Shown here: one piece after another, positions 7,294 through 14,225 of the stretch
Layout of the letters: every line of letters begins with the position of its first letter
Position numbering within the stretch: position 1 is the stretch's first letter
Source: Pseudomonadota bacterium
GTDB lineage: Bacteria > Pseudomonadota > Alphaproteobacteria > Reyranellales > Reyranellaceae
Length of the DNA: 14,624 nucleotides
NCBI GenBank assembly: GCA_023436825.1
Contig: JAEZHS010000783.1
Location: 1-14,624 of the forward strand
Reading direction: 5' to 3'
Position numbers and translations under genes: made by a program
The notes under the pieces: model-generated
What the model was told of the DNA's origin: nothing
What the model saw: the letters and a program-made list of their open reading frames with translations, nothing else
Database searches by the model: none

Positions 7294-8024
7294 GTGCCGG
7301 CGCCCGGAAGCCTGAGGCGCCGTTCCAGGAGATGCATCAACGCGATGAATCCGGTGGTGATGCCGGTGTAAACGATCAGGACGATGACCATCATCTCCGT
7401 CGCGTTGAACTCGTCCGACCAGATCTGGGCGGAAACATAGAGCACTTCCGGAACGCCGATGGCGTAGGCCAGCGTCGTCGACTTCAGCAGGTTGACGAGA
7501 TTGTTGTTGAGCGCCGGCAGGCAAAACCGGAAGGCCAGGGGAAAGACGATCAGGAAGAAGATCCTCGAGCGGGTCAGCCCGAGCGCCGCCCCGGCCTGGC
7601 GCAGGCCGTGAGGAACCGCTTCGATGCCCGCCCTGAAGATCTCGATGTTGAAGGCGCCGGCGACGGCCGACAGGCCGATGCAGGCCCACGTGAAATTGGT
7701 CACGAGCGGCACCGACCGCCCGTCGATGCCCCGCACGGAGAAGATCGTCCCAAGCGCGAAGAAGAAGAAGTAGAGCTGGATCAGCGGCGGCGTGTTGCGG
7801 AAAGCCTGGATATAGATCCGCACCGCCTTGCGGATGATCGCCGAGCGGCTGTCGTGGAGCCACACCCCGACGACGCCGATGACCAGGCTGCCGATCAGGC
7901 TGATCACCATGAGCTGGAGCGAGATGCCCAGCCCGTAGACGAACTTCAGCTGATCCCTTCGATCGTAGAAGATGCTGAAATTGATGCCCGTCGAATCGTA
8001 GAGATGTTGAAACAGGCTCGCCAA
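7290..8024 (-). CDS. Polar amino acid ABC transporter permease (first)
   Basis: The protein has 244 residues. Membrane segments cover about 32-55, 81-97, 108-128 and the C-terminal third. The start of the permease core is FVYGLGISLQLMVISLIGS, and IYIQAFRNTPPLIQLYFFFF is typical of the HisMQ/GlnP class. The EAA loop is EIFRAGIEAVPHGLRQAGAA followed by LGLTRSRIFF. The start codon is TTG. It is supported by an AGGAGAG site that overlaps the stop of the binding-protein gene, only 9 bases upstream, and the next in-frame ATG would remove part of the first helix. The stop overlaps the ATG of the second permease by 4 bases. Together with the binding protein it forms an importer that lacks a local ATPase. 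Chemistry of the ligand cannot be told from the permease. Confidence 0.88.
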   Translation of the reverse strand: MASLFQHLYDSTGINFSIFYDRRDQLKFVYGLGISLQLMVISLIGSLVIGVVGVWLHDSRSAIIRKAVRIYIQAFRNTPPLIQLYFFFFALGTIFSVRGIDGRSVPLVTNFTWACIGLSAVAGAFNIEIFRAGIEAVPHGLRQAGAALGLTRSRIFFLIVFPLAFRFCLPALNNNLVNLLKSTTLAYAIGVPEVLYVSAQIWSDEFNATEMMVIVLIVYTGITTGFIALMHLLERRLRLPGAGT

Positions 8025-8033
8025 AAAGCTCTC

Positions 8034-8870
8034 CTACTTGGAGGCTCCGGAAGCGAACTTGGTCTTCTCGTTCGCCAGCCACGTCGACGGCGGCAGACCC
8101 CACTTCTTCTCCAGGGCGATGAGCGTGCCGTCCTTGTGCCATCCGGCGAGGAGTTCCGAGATCGCCTTGGCCAGCGCCTTGTCCTTCTCATCGAGCTTCA
8201 CCGCCATGACCCACGGCGATTCGTTGATGGTGGGAAGCGGCGCGTCGTAGTTGCCCCAGTTCGCGGTGTCGGTCAGCAGCTGGGCAATCGCGGTATTGCC
8301 GTACAGGAAGCCGACGCATTCGCCGTTCTTCAGCGCGGTCTGCGCCTCGGCGACGCCGCGGAACGCGACGACTTCGGCACCGTAGCGCTCCTCGATCGGC
8401 TTGTTCCAGTTGGCGCCCTGGGTCCCGCAGAGCTTCTTGCCCTTCAGGTCCTCCCATTTCTGGATCTTCAACGACTTCGGGGCCAGCAGGCTGGCGCCCG
8501 AGGCGTAGTACGGCGGATCGATGAGGCCGACCGTCTTGCGGCGCTCGGGTGTGTCGTTCATCGTCGCGATGACGAGGTTCACGCGCCCCTGCGTGATGTA
8601 GGGCAGGCGCGTCGCGTCCTGGACCGGCTCGAACTTCACCTTGACGCCCAGGGCCTTGCCAATGGCATTGGCGATGTCGATCTCGAAGCCCTTGATCTCG
8701 CCGTTGGTGTCGCGAAAGCCGAACGGCTTATACTCCGCCTTCGCTCCGACGACGATCTCGCCCTTGCTCTTGATGTCCGCCAGCTCATCGGCGCGCGCCT
8801 GCGACGCGCCCAAAACCAGAAGCGCGGACGCCAGAACCTTGACCAACTTACCGCCAGCTCGAACGTGCAT
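8034..8870 (-). CDS. Polar amino acid-type periplasmic binding protein (SBP_bac_3)
   Basis: From ATG 8870 the protein has 278 residues. A signal peptide covers residues 1-27 (basic start, VLASALLVLGASQARA, cleavage before Asp28). The SBP_bac_3 (PF00497) fold follows: EIVVGAKAEYKPFGFRDTNG, then FEIDIANAIGKALGVKVKFE, and VNLVIATMNDTPERRKTVGL. The TPER motif (107-110) supplies the Arg that normally binds the ligand's alpha-carboxylate, so an amino acid or similar carboxylate is likely. Two cysteines (148 and 185) could form a disulfide. The frame extends to 8960, but that start would bury the signal; GGGGAAGGG lies upstream of 8870. It starts 26 bases after the MmgE/PrpD stop and 9 bases precede the first permease, so all four genes look co-transcribed. 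Specificity is not determined. Confidence 0.9.
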   Translation of the reverse strand: MHVRAGGKLVKVLASALLVLGASQARADELADIKSKGEIVVGAKAEYKPFGFRDTNGEIKGFEIDIANAIGKALGVKVKFEPVQDATRLPYITQGRVNLVIATMNDTPERRKTVGLIDPPYYASGASLLAPKSLKIQKWEDLKGKKLCGTQGANWNKPIEERYGAEVVAFRGVAEAQTALKNGECVGFLYGNTAIAQLLTDTANWGNYDAPLPTINESPWVMAVKLDEKDKALAKAISELLAGWHKDGTLIALEKKWGLPPSTWLANEKTKFASGASK

Positions 8871-8896
8871 GTCCGGCACCCTTCCCCGATTCCTGA

Positions 8897-10288
8897 TTAT
8901 TGCGCCCGCACGGCTTCGCTCATCAAAGCCGCGTAGGAGGAAACGTTCGGCGAAGCCCACAGGCCCTTGATGTCGGCTTGCAGGGCAGCGATGCGCACCG
9001 GACTGGCAAGCGCACCGAGCAGATGCTCGAACTTCGCCTTAACCTCGGCATCGGACAGCGGAGACTCCGGATAGCCGCGAGCGATGCCGCTTTTGCCGGA
9101 GAACTTCTTGCCATTCTTCGTCTCGACCTCGACGATCGTCTCGTAGGCGTCGGGAAAGCCCTTATCCAGGTCGTCGTCCTTGATCACCTCGACAGCAGCC
9201 GAAAGGCGCGCGACTTCCTTGTCGGCGAGACGCCGATCGACGAACAGGTCGAGGACCTGCAGGCCGGCGCGCGACAGGGCGACGGGAAGAATGTACTGGG
9301 CGCAGTGGCTCTTGAGCGGGTTGTTGTCGATGCAGTGCGTGCCCGAGCTGGGGAAGCGCAGCTTGATGGCGGCGACGTCCTCGCTGGCGAGCGATTCACG
9401 CCGGGCGATGCCCAGCAGCAGATCGAGGCCGGGATGGAGGAAGGACACGCTGGAATACGGCTTGATGGCGAGTTCCATGACGCCATCGAACTTCATGCCG
9501 AGATCCTTCAGCATGTGCGTCTGGTCCGGCTTGCGGCTGAACGCCTTGAAGACGGTATGGCCGTGATCGAAGATACCGATCGGACCACCGAAGCCTTGGG
9601 AGGCAAGCAGGGCCGCGGTCACGCCGTTGCGCGCCGCCATGCCCATCTGGAAGGGACGTGAGTTCTCGGTCTCGTCGCTTTCCCAAGCCATGAGACCCGA
9701 CGCCTGGCAGCCGGCGAGCCCGAAGGCGCGCGTCACCTGCAGCTCGTCGAGCTTCAGGAGAAAGGCAGCGGCTGCGGTGGCGCCGAAGCATCCGCACACT
9801 GCCGACGGATGGAAGCCGAGGTTGTACTGCTCGACCGGCCCCAGGGCCATAGACAGCCGGTACTCGATCTCACAACCGAGAACGACGGCAGCCACGAAAT
9901 CGGCGCCCGATGCGCCCGTCGCTTCAGCGACCGCCAAGGAGGCCGGGATCATGACGGCGATGGGATGCAGGATGCCTTCGGGGTGATGGGGCTCGTAATC
10001 GCAGGCGTAGCCCATGGTCCCATTCGCCAGCGCGGCGTTCACGATGCTGGTCTTGAAGCCATGTCCCACGATGCTTGCGTCGGCGTTGCCGCCGAGATTG
10101 GAAACGAACTTCGCGACGAGCCGTCCGGTCGAGATCTTGGGATCGGCGGCCGCAAGCAGCGTGCCGCTGCCGTCCAGGATCATCTGGAGCGCCCGGGCGC
10201 GAACCGCTTCGGGAATGCTCGTGGCCTTGAAGCTGCTCACATAGCTGGCCCAGCCACTCGTCAGCGGGCCTGAGGTTGAAACTGCCAT
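8897..10288 (-). CDS. MmgE/PrpD family protein
   Basis: The length (463 residues) is normal for the family (PF03972). Diagnostic stretches are IVNAALANGTMGYACDYE (82-99), HPIAVMIPASLAVAEATGA (108-126), GFHPSAVCGCFGATAAAAF (158-176), FGLAGCQASGLM (189-200), and GMAARNGVTAALLASQGFGG (216-235). Characterised members include 2-methylcitrate dehydratase, cis-aconitate decarboxylase and iminodisuccinate epimerase, all acting on small di- or tricarboxylic acids. No methylcitrate-cycle genes are nearby, so PrpD itself is unlikely. The ATG at 10288 has GAGGGA unusually close, with 2 bases of spacing. It is the first gene of a minus-strand unit with the amino-acid-type importer and is divergent from the GntR regulator. 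This suggests it processes an imported amino acid-like or hydroxy acid substrate. The exact reaction is unknown. Confidence 0.88.
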   Translation of the reverse strand: MAVSTSGPLTSGWASYVSSFKATSIPEAVRARALQMILDGSGTLLAAADPKISTGRLVAKFVSNLGGNADASIVGHGFKTSIVNAALANGTMGYACDYEPHHPEGILHPIAVMIPASLAVAEATGASGADFVAAVVLGCEIEYRLSMALGPVEQYNLGFHPSAVCGCFGATAAAAFLLKLDELQVTRAFGLAGCQASGLMAWESDETENSRPFQMGMAARNGVTAALLASQGFGGPIGIFDHGHTVFKAFSRKPDQTHMLKDLGMKFDGVMELAIKPYSSVSFLHPGLDLLLGIARRESLASEDVAAIKLRFPSSGTHCIDNNPLKSHCAQYILPVALSRAGLQVLDLFVDRRLADKEVARLSAAVEVIKDDDLDKGFPDAYETIVEVETKNGKKFSGKSGIARGYPESPLSDAEVKAKFEHLLGALASPVRIAALQADIKGLWASPNVSSYAALMSEAVRAQ

Positions 10289-10584
10289 CGTCCCTCATCA
10301 CAGGAAGTTACCGACCGCCGGAGCAACACGGCCGGCAAGCCGGTGCCTCCACCTCACGCGCAGAAGCCCTGAGGACAAGGAACCTTCACATTATTCAGTG
10401 TAGTATGCAATGCCGTATTCAACAATTATGTAGCATTCAAGCCGAGTTAGGTGCACATATGCTCGCGGAGTCCGGAGCTGCACCCCGCTGCATTGCCCCT
10501 TGTGTACATGCCTGAATGCAAGGTCTAGCGCTTTGAGGCAGCGACGAGTGCGTCGGGACCCGCAGTCCGATGGGGAGGAATGAA
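10289..10584. promoter_or_regulatory. Divergent control region between MmgE/PrpD and GntR genes
   Basis: This 296-base spacer must hold the promoters of both units. An AT-richer patch (10385-10440) carries three same-orientation copies of a TTGAAT/CTGAAT-like word read on the minus strand (10440-10435, 10422-10417, 10397-10392). A related opposite-strand copy, CTGAATGCA, lies at 10512-10520. A TGTACA palindrome is at 10503-10508. On the minus strand TTGTTG (10425-10420), 17 bases, TACACT (10402-10397) is a passable sigma70-like promoter for the MmgE/PrpD unit. The repeats may be GntR-binding half-sites. Promoter and operator assignments are tentative. Confidence 0.45.
10574..10578 (+). promoter_or_regulatory. 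Ribosome-binding site deciding the GntR start
   Basis: GGAGG lies 6 bases before the ATG at 10585. The earlier in-frame ATG at 10570 precedes this site and so is not the start. Confidence 0.75.
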
Positions 10585-11307
10585 ATGCGCGTTCTTCGCG
10601 AAGGGGCGGCAGCGGACGCGCAACCCAACTCCGACAGCATCGTCGACCGCGTCTACGAGCAGACCAAGGCGATGGCCGTGCTGTTCGAGTTCAAGCCCGG
10701 CGAGCGCCTCAATGAAGGCGACATCGCCAAGCGCCTGGGTGTCAGCCGCACGCCGTTGAGGGAGGCGCTGAACAGGCTGACTACGGAGGGCTTCCTGCGC
10801 TTCGTCCCCGGCAAAGGCTTCTTCTGCCGGGAACTCGATGCGAACGAGATCTTCGATCTGTACGAATTGCGCAAGACGATCGAGGTCGCCGCGGTCCAGC
10901 TCGTCGTGGAGCGCGCCCAGGACCAGGACATCGATTCGCTGCTGAGCTTCCTCGACGAAACCGGACCCGATCCCGGCGAGCGCACCACAGCGGAGCTCGT
11001 GGCGCTGGACGAGACCTTCCATGAGCGGCTGATCGCGATGTCGGGCAATGCCGAGATGCTGCGCGTGCTGCACAACGTGAACGCCCGCATCCGCTTCGTT
11101 CGCTGGATCGACATGGATCGCGCCAACCGGGTGAACACCCAGATGGATCACCGCCACATACTGTCGGCGGTCAAGGCGCGGGATGCCAAGGCGTGTGCCA
11201 GCGCCCTCGAGCGGCACATCAACCGGCGCCTCGACCAGATCAGTGGGGCGATCAAGGAAGGTTACGCCAAGATATATGTCCCGCAGTTGCGCGCCGGCGT
11301 GCGCTAG
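10585..11307 (+). CDS. GntR-family regulator, FadR/FCD subfamily
   Basis: The protein has 240 residues. The N-terminal winged helix-turn-helix spans about 17-80 (SIVDRVYEQTKAMAVLFEFK, GERLNEGDIAKRLGVSRTPL, REALNRLTTEGFLRF), the classic GntR signature. An all-helical FCD effector domain follows (about 88-218). It shows the metal-binding pattern Asp142 and His146 in LDETFH, a His in DHRH (189-191), and His211 in LERH. Such domains usually bind carboxylates at a metal ion. It sits between the divergent MmgE/PrpD-importer unit and the downstream aconitase X genes, with 32 bases to the latter. It therefore probably controls both units, with a pathway substrate or intermediate as effector. Repression with release on ligand binding is the usual mode, but is not shown here. 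Confidence 0.92.
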   Translation: MRVLREGAAADAQPNSDSIVDRVYEQTKAMAVLFEFKPGERLNEGDIAKRLGVSRTPLREALNRLTTEGFLRFVPGKGFFCRELDANEIFDLYELRKTIEVAAVQLVVERAQDQDIDSLLSFLDETGPDPGERTTAELVALDETFHERLIAMSGNAEMLRVLHNVNARIRFVRWIDMDRANRVNTQMDHRHILSAVKARDAKACASALERHINRRLDQISGAIKEGYAKIYVPQLRAGVR

Positions 11308-11339
11308 CGCTCTAGGCGTCCTACCGGAGAGAGGCCAAG

Positions 11340-12623
11340 ATGGAACTCACGCGCGAAGAAGAAGACATGCTGGCCGGCAAGCAAGGGGCCACCAAGCGCG
11401 TCGCCATGGAAGGGCTGGTCCAGCTCGGCCGGGCCTACGGCGCGCCGCGCATGGTCGAGATCGGCTACGCCCACGTTCACGCCGGCATGGCGCTCTATCT
11501 CGAGGATGTCGAGATGATCGAGGAGCTGGCCGGGCAGAACGCCCGGTTCTCGGTGCCGACGTCGGTCAACATCGCGAACGCCGACACCGTGAATTGGCAG
11601 CAGACCGGCGCGCCCGAGAAGCTCGCCCGGCTGCAGCAGCGCGCCGGTACGGCGCATCACAAGATGGGCAGCAGCTGCACCTTCACCTGCACGCCCTACT
11701 GGGCCGGCCATTGGCCGACCTGGAACATGCACATGACGTCGATCGAATCGGGCGTGACCGTATTCTGCAATTCGGTGATCGGCGCCAAGAGCAACCGTGA
11801 CGGCTACTTCTCGGTCTACGCCGGGCTGACCGGCCGCTATCCCCTGTTCGGCTACCATCTCGACGAGAATCGCCGCGGCAACATGCTGTTCGCCGTCGAT
11901 GCCCAGCTGAGCGGCACCACCGACTTCAGCTGTCTCGGTTTTCACATCGGCAAGCTGGTGGGCGACGGCGTGCCCGTCGTCACCGGCTTCAAGCGGCGTC
12001 CCAGCCTCGACGAGCTCGACGCGCTGGGCGTCGGCATGGCGACATCCGGCGGCGTCGCGCTGTTCATCATCCCGCAGATCACGCCGCCCTACGCAAGCAT
12101 CGAGCAGGCTTTCGCCTTCGGACCGGTGCCCGACCCCCTGCCCGTTCGCCGGGCCGACATCGATGCGGTCTACGACTACTTCTGTACCAGCCCAACCGGC
12201 GACGTCGACATCATCCATGTCGGCTGTCCGCACGCCTCCTTCGAGGAGATGCGCGAATACGCGGAGATGCTGCGCGGCAAGAAGGTGAGCGCCAACGTCG
12301 AGTTCTGGATCACCACGAGCCGGGCCGTGCGGAACATGTCGCAGGAGCAAGGCCTGTTGAAGGTCCTCGAGGCCGCCGGCGCCAAGGTCATCGCCGACAC
12401 CTGCCCGATTTCCTGCCACTTCGCCCGGACCGTATCGCCCGATCCGGCCCTGGGCGTCGTGCCGCCCACCATCGGCACGGTGCTCGTCGATTCGGCCAAG
12501 CAAGCCAAGTACGTTCGCGACATGATCCGCTGCGATACCTTGCTGGCGCCGACGGCGCAGGTCATCGAAGCCGCCATCGCCGGCCGTTACGCCGGGCCAA
12601 CCGCACAGGGTCGGACGCCATGA
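11340..12623 (+). CDS. Aconitase X large subunit (DUF521)
   Basis: The 427-residue protein matches the aconitase X catalytic subunit family (PF04412). Key stretches are VEIGYAHVHAG (39-49), SVPTSVNIANADTVNW (71-86), MGSSCTFTCTPYW (109-121), FCNSVIGAKSNRDG (142-155), VGCPHAS (294-300) and DTCPISC (353-359). Cys113, Cys117, Cys143, Cys296, Cys355 and Cys359 are candidate iron-sulfur ligands or active-site residues. Known members are dehydratases: archaeal mevalonate-5-phosphate dehydratase, and bacterial cis-3-hydroxy-L-proline dehydratase, in either fused or two-subunit form. A bacterial two-subunit form beside an amino-acid-type importer favours the latter or a related substrate. GGAGAGAGG sits 5 bases before the ATG. 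The stop overlaps the small-subunit start by 4 bases. A Pro-rich short tail ends the protein. Confidence 0.9.
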   Translation: MELTREEEDMLAGKQGATKRVAMEGLVQLGRAYGAPRMVEIGYAHVHAGMALYLEDVEMIEELAGQNARFSVPTSVNIANADTVNWQQTGAPEKLARLQQRAGTAHHKMGSSCTFTCTPYWAGHWPTWNMHMTSIESGVTVFCNSVIGAKSNRDGYFSVYAGLTGRYPLFGYHLDENRRGNMLFAVDAQLSGTTDFSCLGFHIGKLVGDGVPVVTGFKRRPSLDELDALGVGMATSGGVALFIIPQITPPYASIEQAFAFGPVPDPLPVRRADIDAVYDYFCTSPTGDVDIIHVGCPHASFEEMREYAEMLRGKKVSANVEFWITTSRAVRNMSQEQGLLKVLEAAGAKVIADTCPISCHFARTVSPDPALGVVPPTIGTVLVDSAKQAKYVRDMIRCDTLLAPTAQVIEAAIAGRYAGPTAQGRTP

Positions 12624-13030
12624 AGGAATTCCAGGCCCGCGGCATCGTCTCCGGCAAGGGCGCCGGACCGGCGCTGGTGTCGGAGGAAGCCATCTCCTTC
12701 CTGGGCGACATCGACATCAAGAGCGGACGCGTCGTCGGCGATCTCGCCTCGGTGCGCAACGCGTCGGTCCGCGGCACCGTCCTGATCATCCCGTACACCC
12801 GCGGATCGGCCGGCGCCTGGCGATTCCTTTACCAGCTCTTCAAGCATGGCAATCACCCTGCCGCGATCGTTTCGAACATCGTCCCCGACCCGGCGGTGAT
12901 TCAGGGAGCGATCCTGGCCGGGATCCCGACCGTGTGTGAGCCACAGGGCGACTTCAAGGAAGCGATCGCCAACGGCCAGCGAGTCGAAGTCGAGGTCAAC
13001 GATTCCATCGGCATCGTCAGGCTCGGCTAA
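12620..13030 (+). CDS. Aconitase X small (swivel) subunit (DUF126)
   Basis: The 136-residue protein belongs to the PF01989 family, which is the separate swivelling domain of aconitase X. It begins FQARGIVSGKGAGPALVSEE. The catalytic loop PYTRGSAGAW (58-67) contains Ser63 in the RGS motif, corresponding to the catalytic serine of aconitases and AcnX. AAIVSNIVPDPAVIQGAILA and GIPTVCEP follow, then a short beta C-terminus. ATGA overlap with the large subunit means coupled translation and 1:1 assembly. The active site forms between the two chains. Without this subunit the large one would be inactive, so the intact RGS argues for a functional enzyme. The convergent LLM gene ends only 19 bases after its stop. 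Confidence 0.92.
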   Translation: MKEFQARGIVSGKGAGPALVSEEAISFLGDIDIKSGRVVGDLASVRNASVRGTVLIIPYTRGSAGAWRFLYQLFKHGNHPAAIVSNIVPDPAVIQGAILAGIPTVCEPQGDFKEAIANGQRVEVEVNDSIGIVRLG

Positions 13031-13049
13031 CCCGGACTGGAACCGCCGA

Positions 13050-14111
13050 TCAGGACGCCAGCCGCTCCCTGAGCGGGTCGAGGGCGAGACGCCGCAGCAC
13101 CGGCAGGACATCGGCGCCGAACCGCTCGAGCGCGGCGAGCACGCGCGGCGCTGGCAGCCCGCTGAAGCCCATGTACAGGCTCCAGTGCGTCGGCGAGAGC
13201 GCTTCGTAGTCCTCGGCCAGCCGATCGATCACCTGCTGAGCAGGTCCGATCGGCGCATTCTCGAGCAGCCATTCGATCGTCGGCTCTCCTTCGAAGGCGA
13301 CAGAACGTATGAACGCGGCGTCGCGCGGCGGCTCGTGATCGCGCAGCGACAGCGTCGTGCGCGCGAGACGAAGCAGGCCGGCCGCCACCTGGCGCGCTTC
13401 CGCGGCATCGTCGGTCACGAAGACATAGCGCTGGACCGCGAGCTTCAGGGCCGATTCCGGCACGTTGCCTGCACGCAGGGCGGCAACGATCTTGTCCCGC
13501 ATTGCCAGCGCGCGGCTCGCGCGATGATATCCCTGGCTGATGAACAGCGAGCCGCCGGCGCGCGCGGCGCGCTGCAGAAGCTGCGGCTCCCCACCCGCCA
13601 GGAAGACCGGCGGCATGCGGCCGGGGAAAGCGGCAATCGGCGCATCCGCGACCATGTAATGGCGTCCTTGATGACCGACACGGCCGGTGGTCAAGCCACG
13701 CTCGATGATGTTCCACCCCTCCTCCAGGATGGCCGTGCGCTCGGCCATCGAGATGTCGTAGGCGCGGAACTCATGCGGTTGATGGCCGGTTCCCAATCCG
13801 AGCTGGAGACGGCCGCCTGTCAGCGCCTGGAGCATGCCGATCTCCTGCACGATGCGCAGCGGAGGATTGAGCGGCAGGACGACCACGGCCGGCCCGAGCC
13901 GCAGGTGCTTCGTCACGGCCGCGCAGTGCGCCACCATCATCAGAGGCGACGGGCAGACCGAATGGCTGGTGAAGTGATGTTCGGCGAACCACGTGCCATC
14001 GAAGCCCATCGCTTCGGCCAGCCGCACCTTCTCCACCGTCATGTGGAGGATGTCAGCCGGCGTCTCATCGGCCCGGTTCTGCGACATCAGATTGAACAGG
14101 GCGATTTCCAT
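13050..14111 (-). CDS. LLM-class flavin-dependent oxidoreductase (luciferase-like)
   Basis: The 353-residue protein has the bacterial luciferase-like barrel (PF00296). Markers are AEAMGFDGTWFAEHHF (32-47), CPSPLMMVAH, then HLRLGPAVVVLPLNPPLR (69-86), IVQEIGMLQALTGGRLQLGL (87-106) and GTGHQPHEF. These are the FMN or F420 pocket and substrate-side strands seen across the family; in this lineage FMNH2-dependent monooxygenation is more likely. The substrate is unknown. The ATG at 14111 has GGAG about 9 bases upstream. It lies 112 bases downstream of the DUF1445 gene on the same strand and converges with aconitase X with a 19-base spacer. Whether it belongs to the same pathway is not shown; it could equally be an accessory or detoxification gene. 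Confidence 0.87.
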   Translation of the reverse strand: MEIALFNLMSQNRADETPADILHMTVEKVRLAEAMGFDGTWFAEHHFTSHSVCPSPLMMVAHCAAVTKHLRLGPAVVVLPLNPPLRIVQEIGMLQALTGGRLQLGLGTGHQPHEFRAYDISMAERTAILEEGWNIIERGLTTGRVGHQGRHYMVADAPIAAFPGRMPPVFLAGGEPQLLQRAARAGGSLFISQGYHRASRALAMRDKIVAALRAGNVPESALKLAVQRYVFVTDDAAEARQVAAGLLRLARTTLSLRDHEPPRDAAFIRSVAFEGEPTIEWLLENAPIGPAQQVIDRLAEDYEALSPTHWSLYMGFSGLPAPRVLAALERFGADVLPVLRRLALDPLRERLAS

Positions 14112-14191
14112 TTACCGCTACTCCAGGACGCTGACAGCGAGCCAAATCGGCCCGGGCGCAGCCAAGATCGCTGACGTGCGATACCGCGAAC

Positions 14192-14225
14192 GAGGTGCCT
14201 TTCACGTCAAGGGGCGCGGCACCTC
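14192..14225. repeat. 8-bp inverted repeat at the end of the DUF1445 gene
   Basis: GAGGTGCC (14192-14199) and GGCACCTC (14218-14225) are perfect complements around an 18-base loop. The right arm overlaps the DUF1445 stop codon. No T-run follows on the minus strand, so a weak 3' stem-loop is possible but an intrinsic terminator is not established. Confidence 0.35.

Noticed and set aside
7332..8936. 534-codon open frame on the plus strand
   Set aside because: It is antisense to the first permease and binding protein, which have unmistakable family motifs. The translated product has the Arg/Asp/Gln-rich look of an antisense shadow.
8897..10288. Calling the MmgE/PrpD gene prpD (2-methylcitrate dehydratase)
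   Set aside because: No prpB, prpC or other methylcitrate-cycle gene is in the window and the family has several other activities.
12936..14174. 412-codon plus-strand frame running from aconitase X small subunit through the LLM gene
   Set aside because: It is out of frame with AcnX and antisense to the LLM gene; no domain character.
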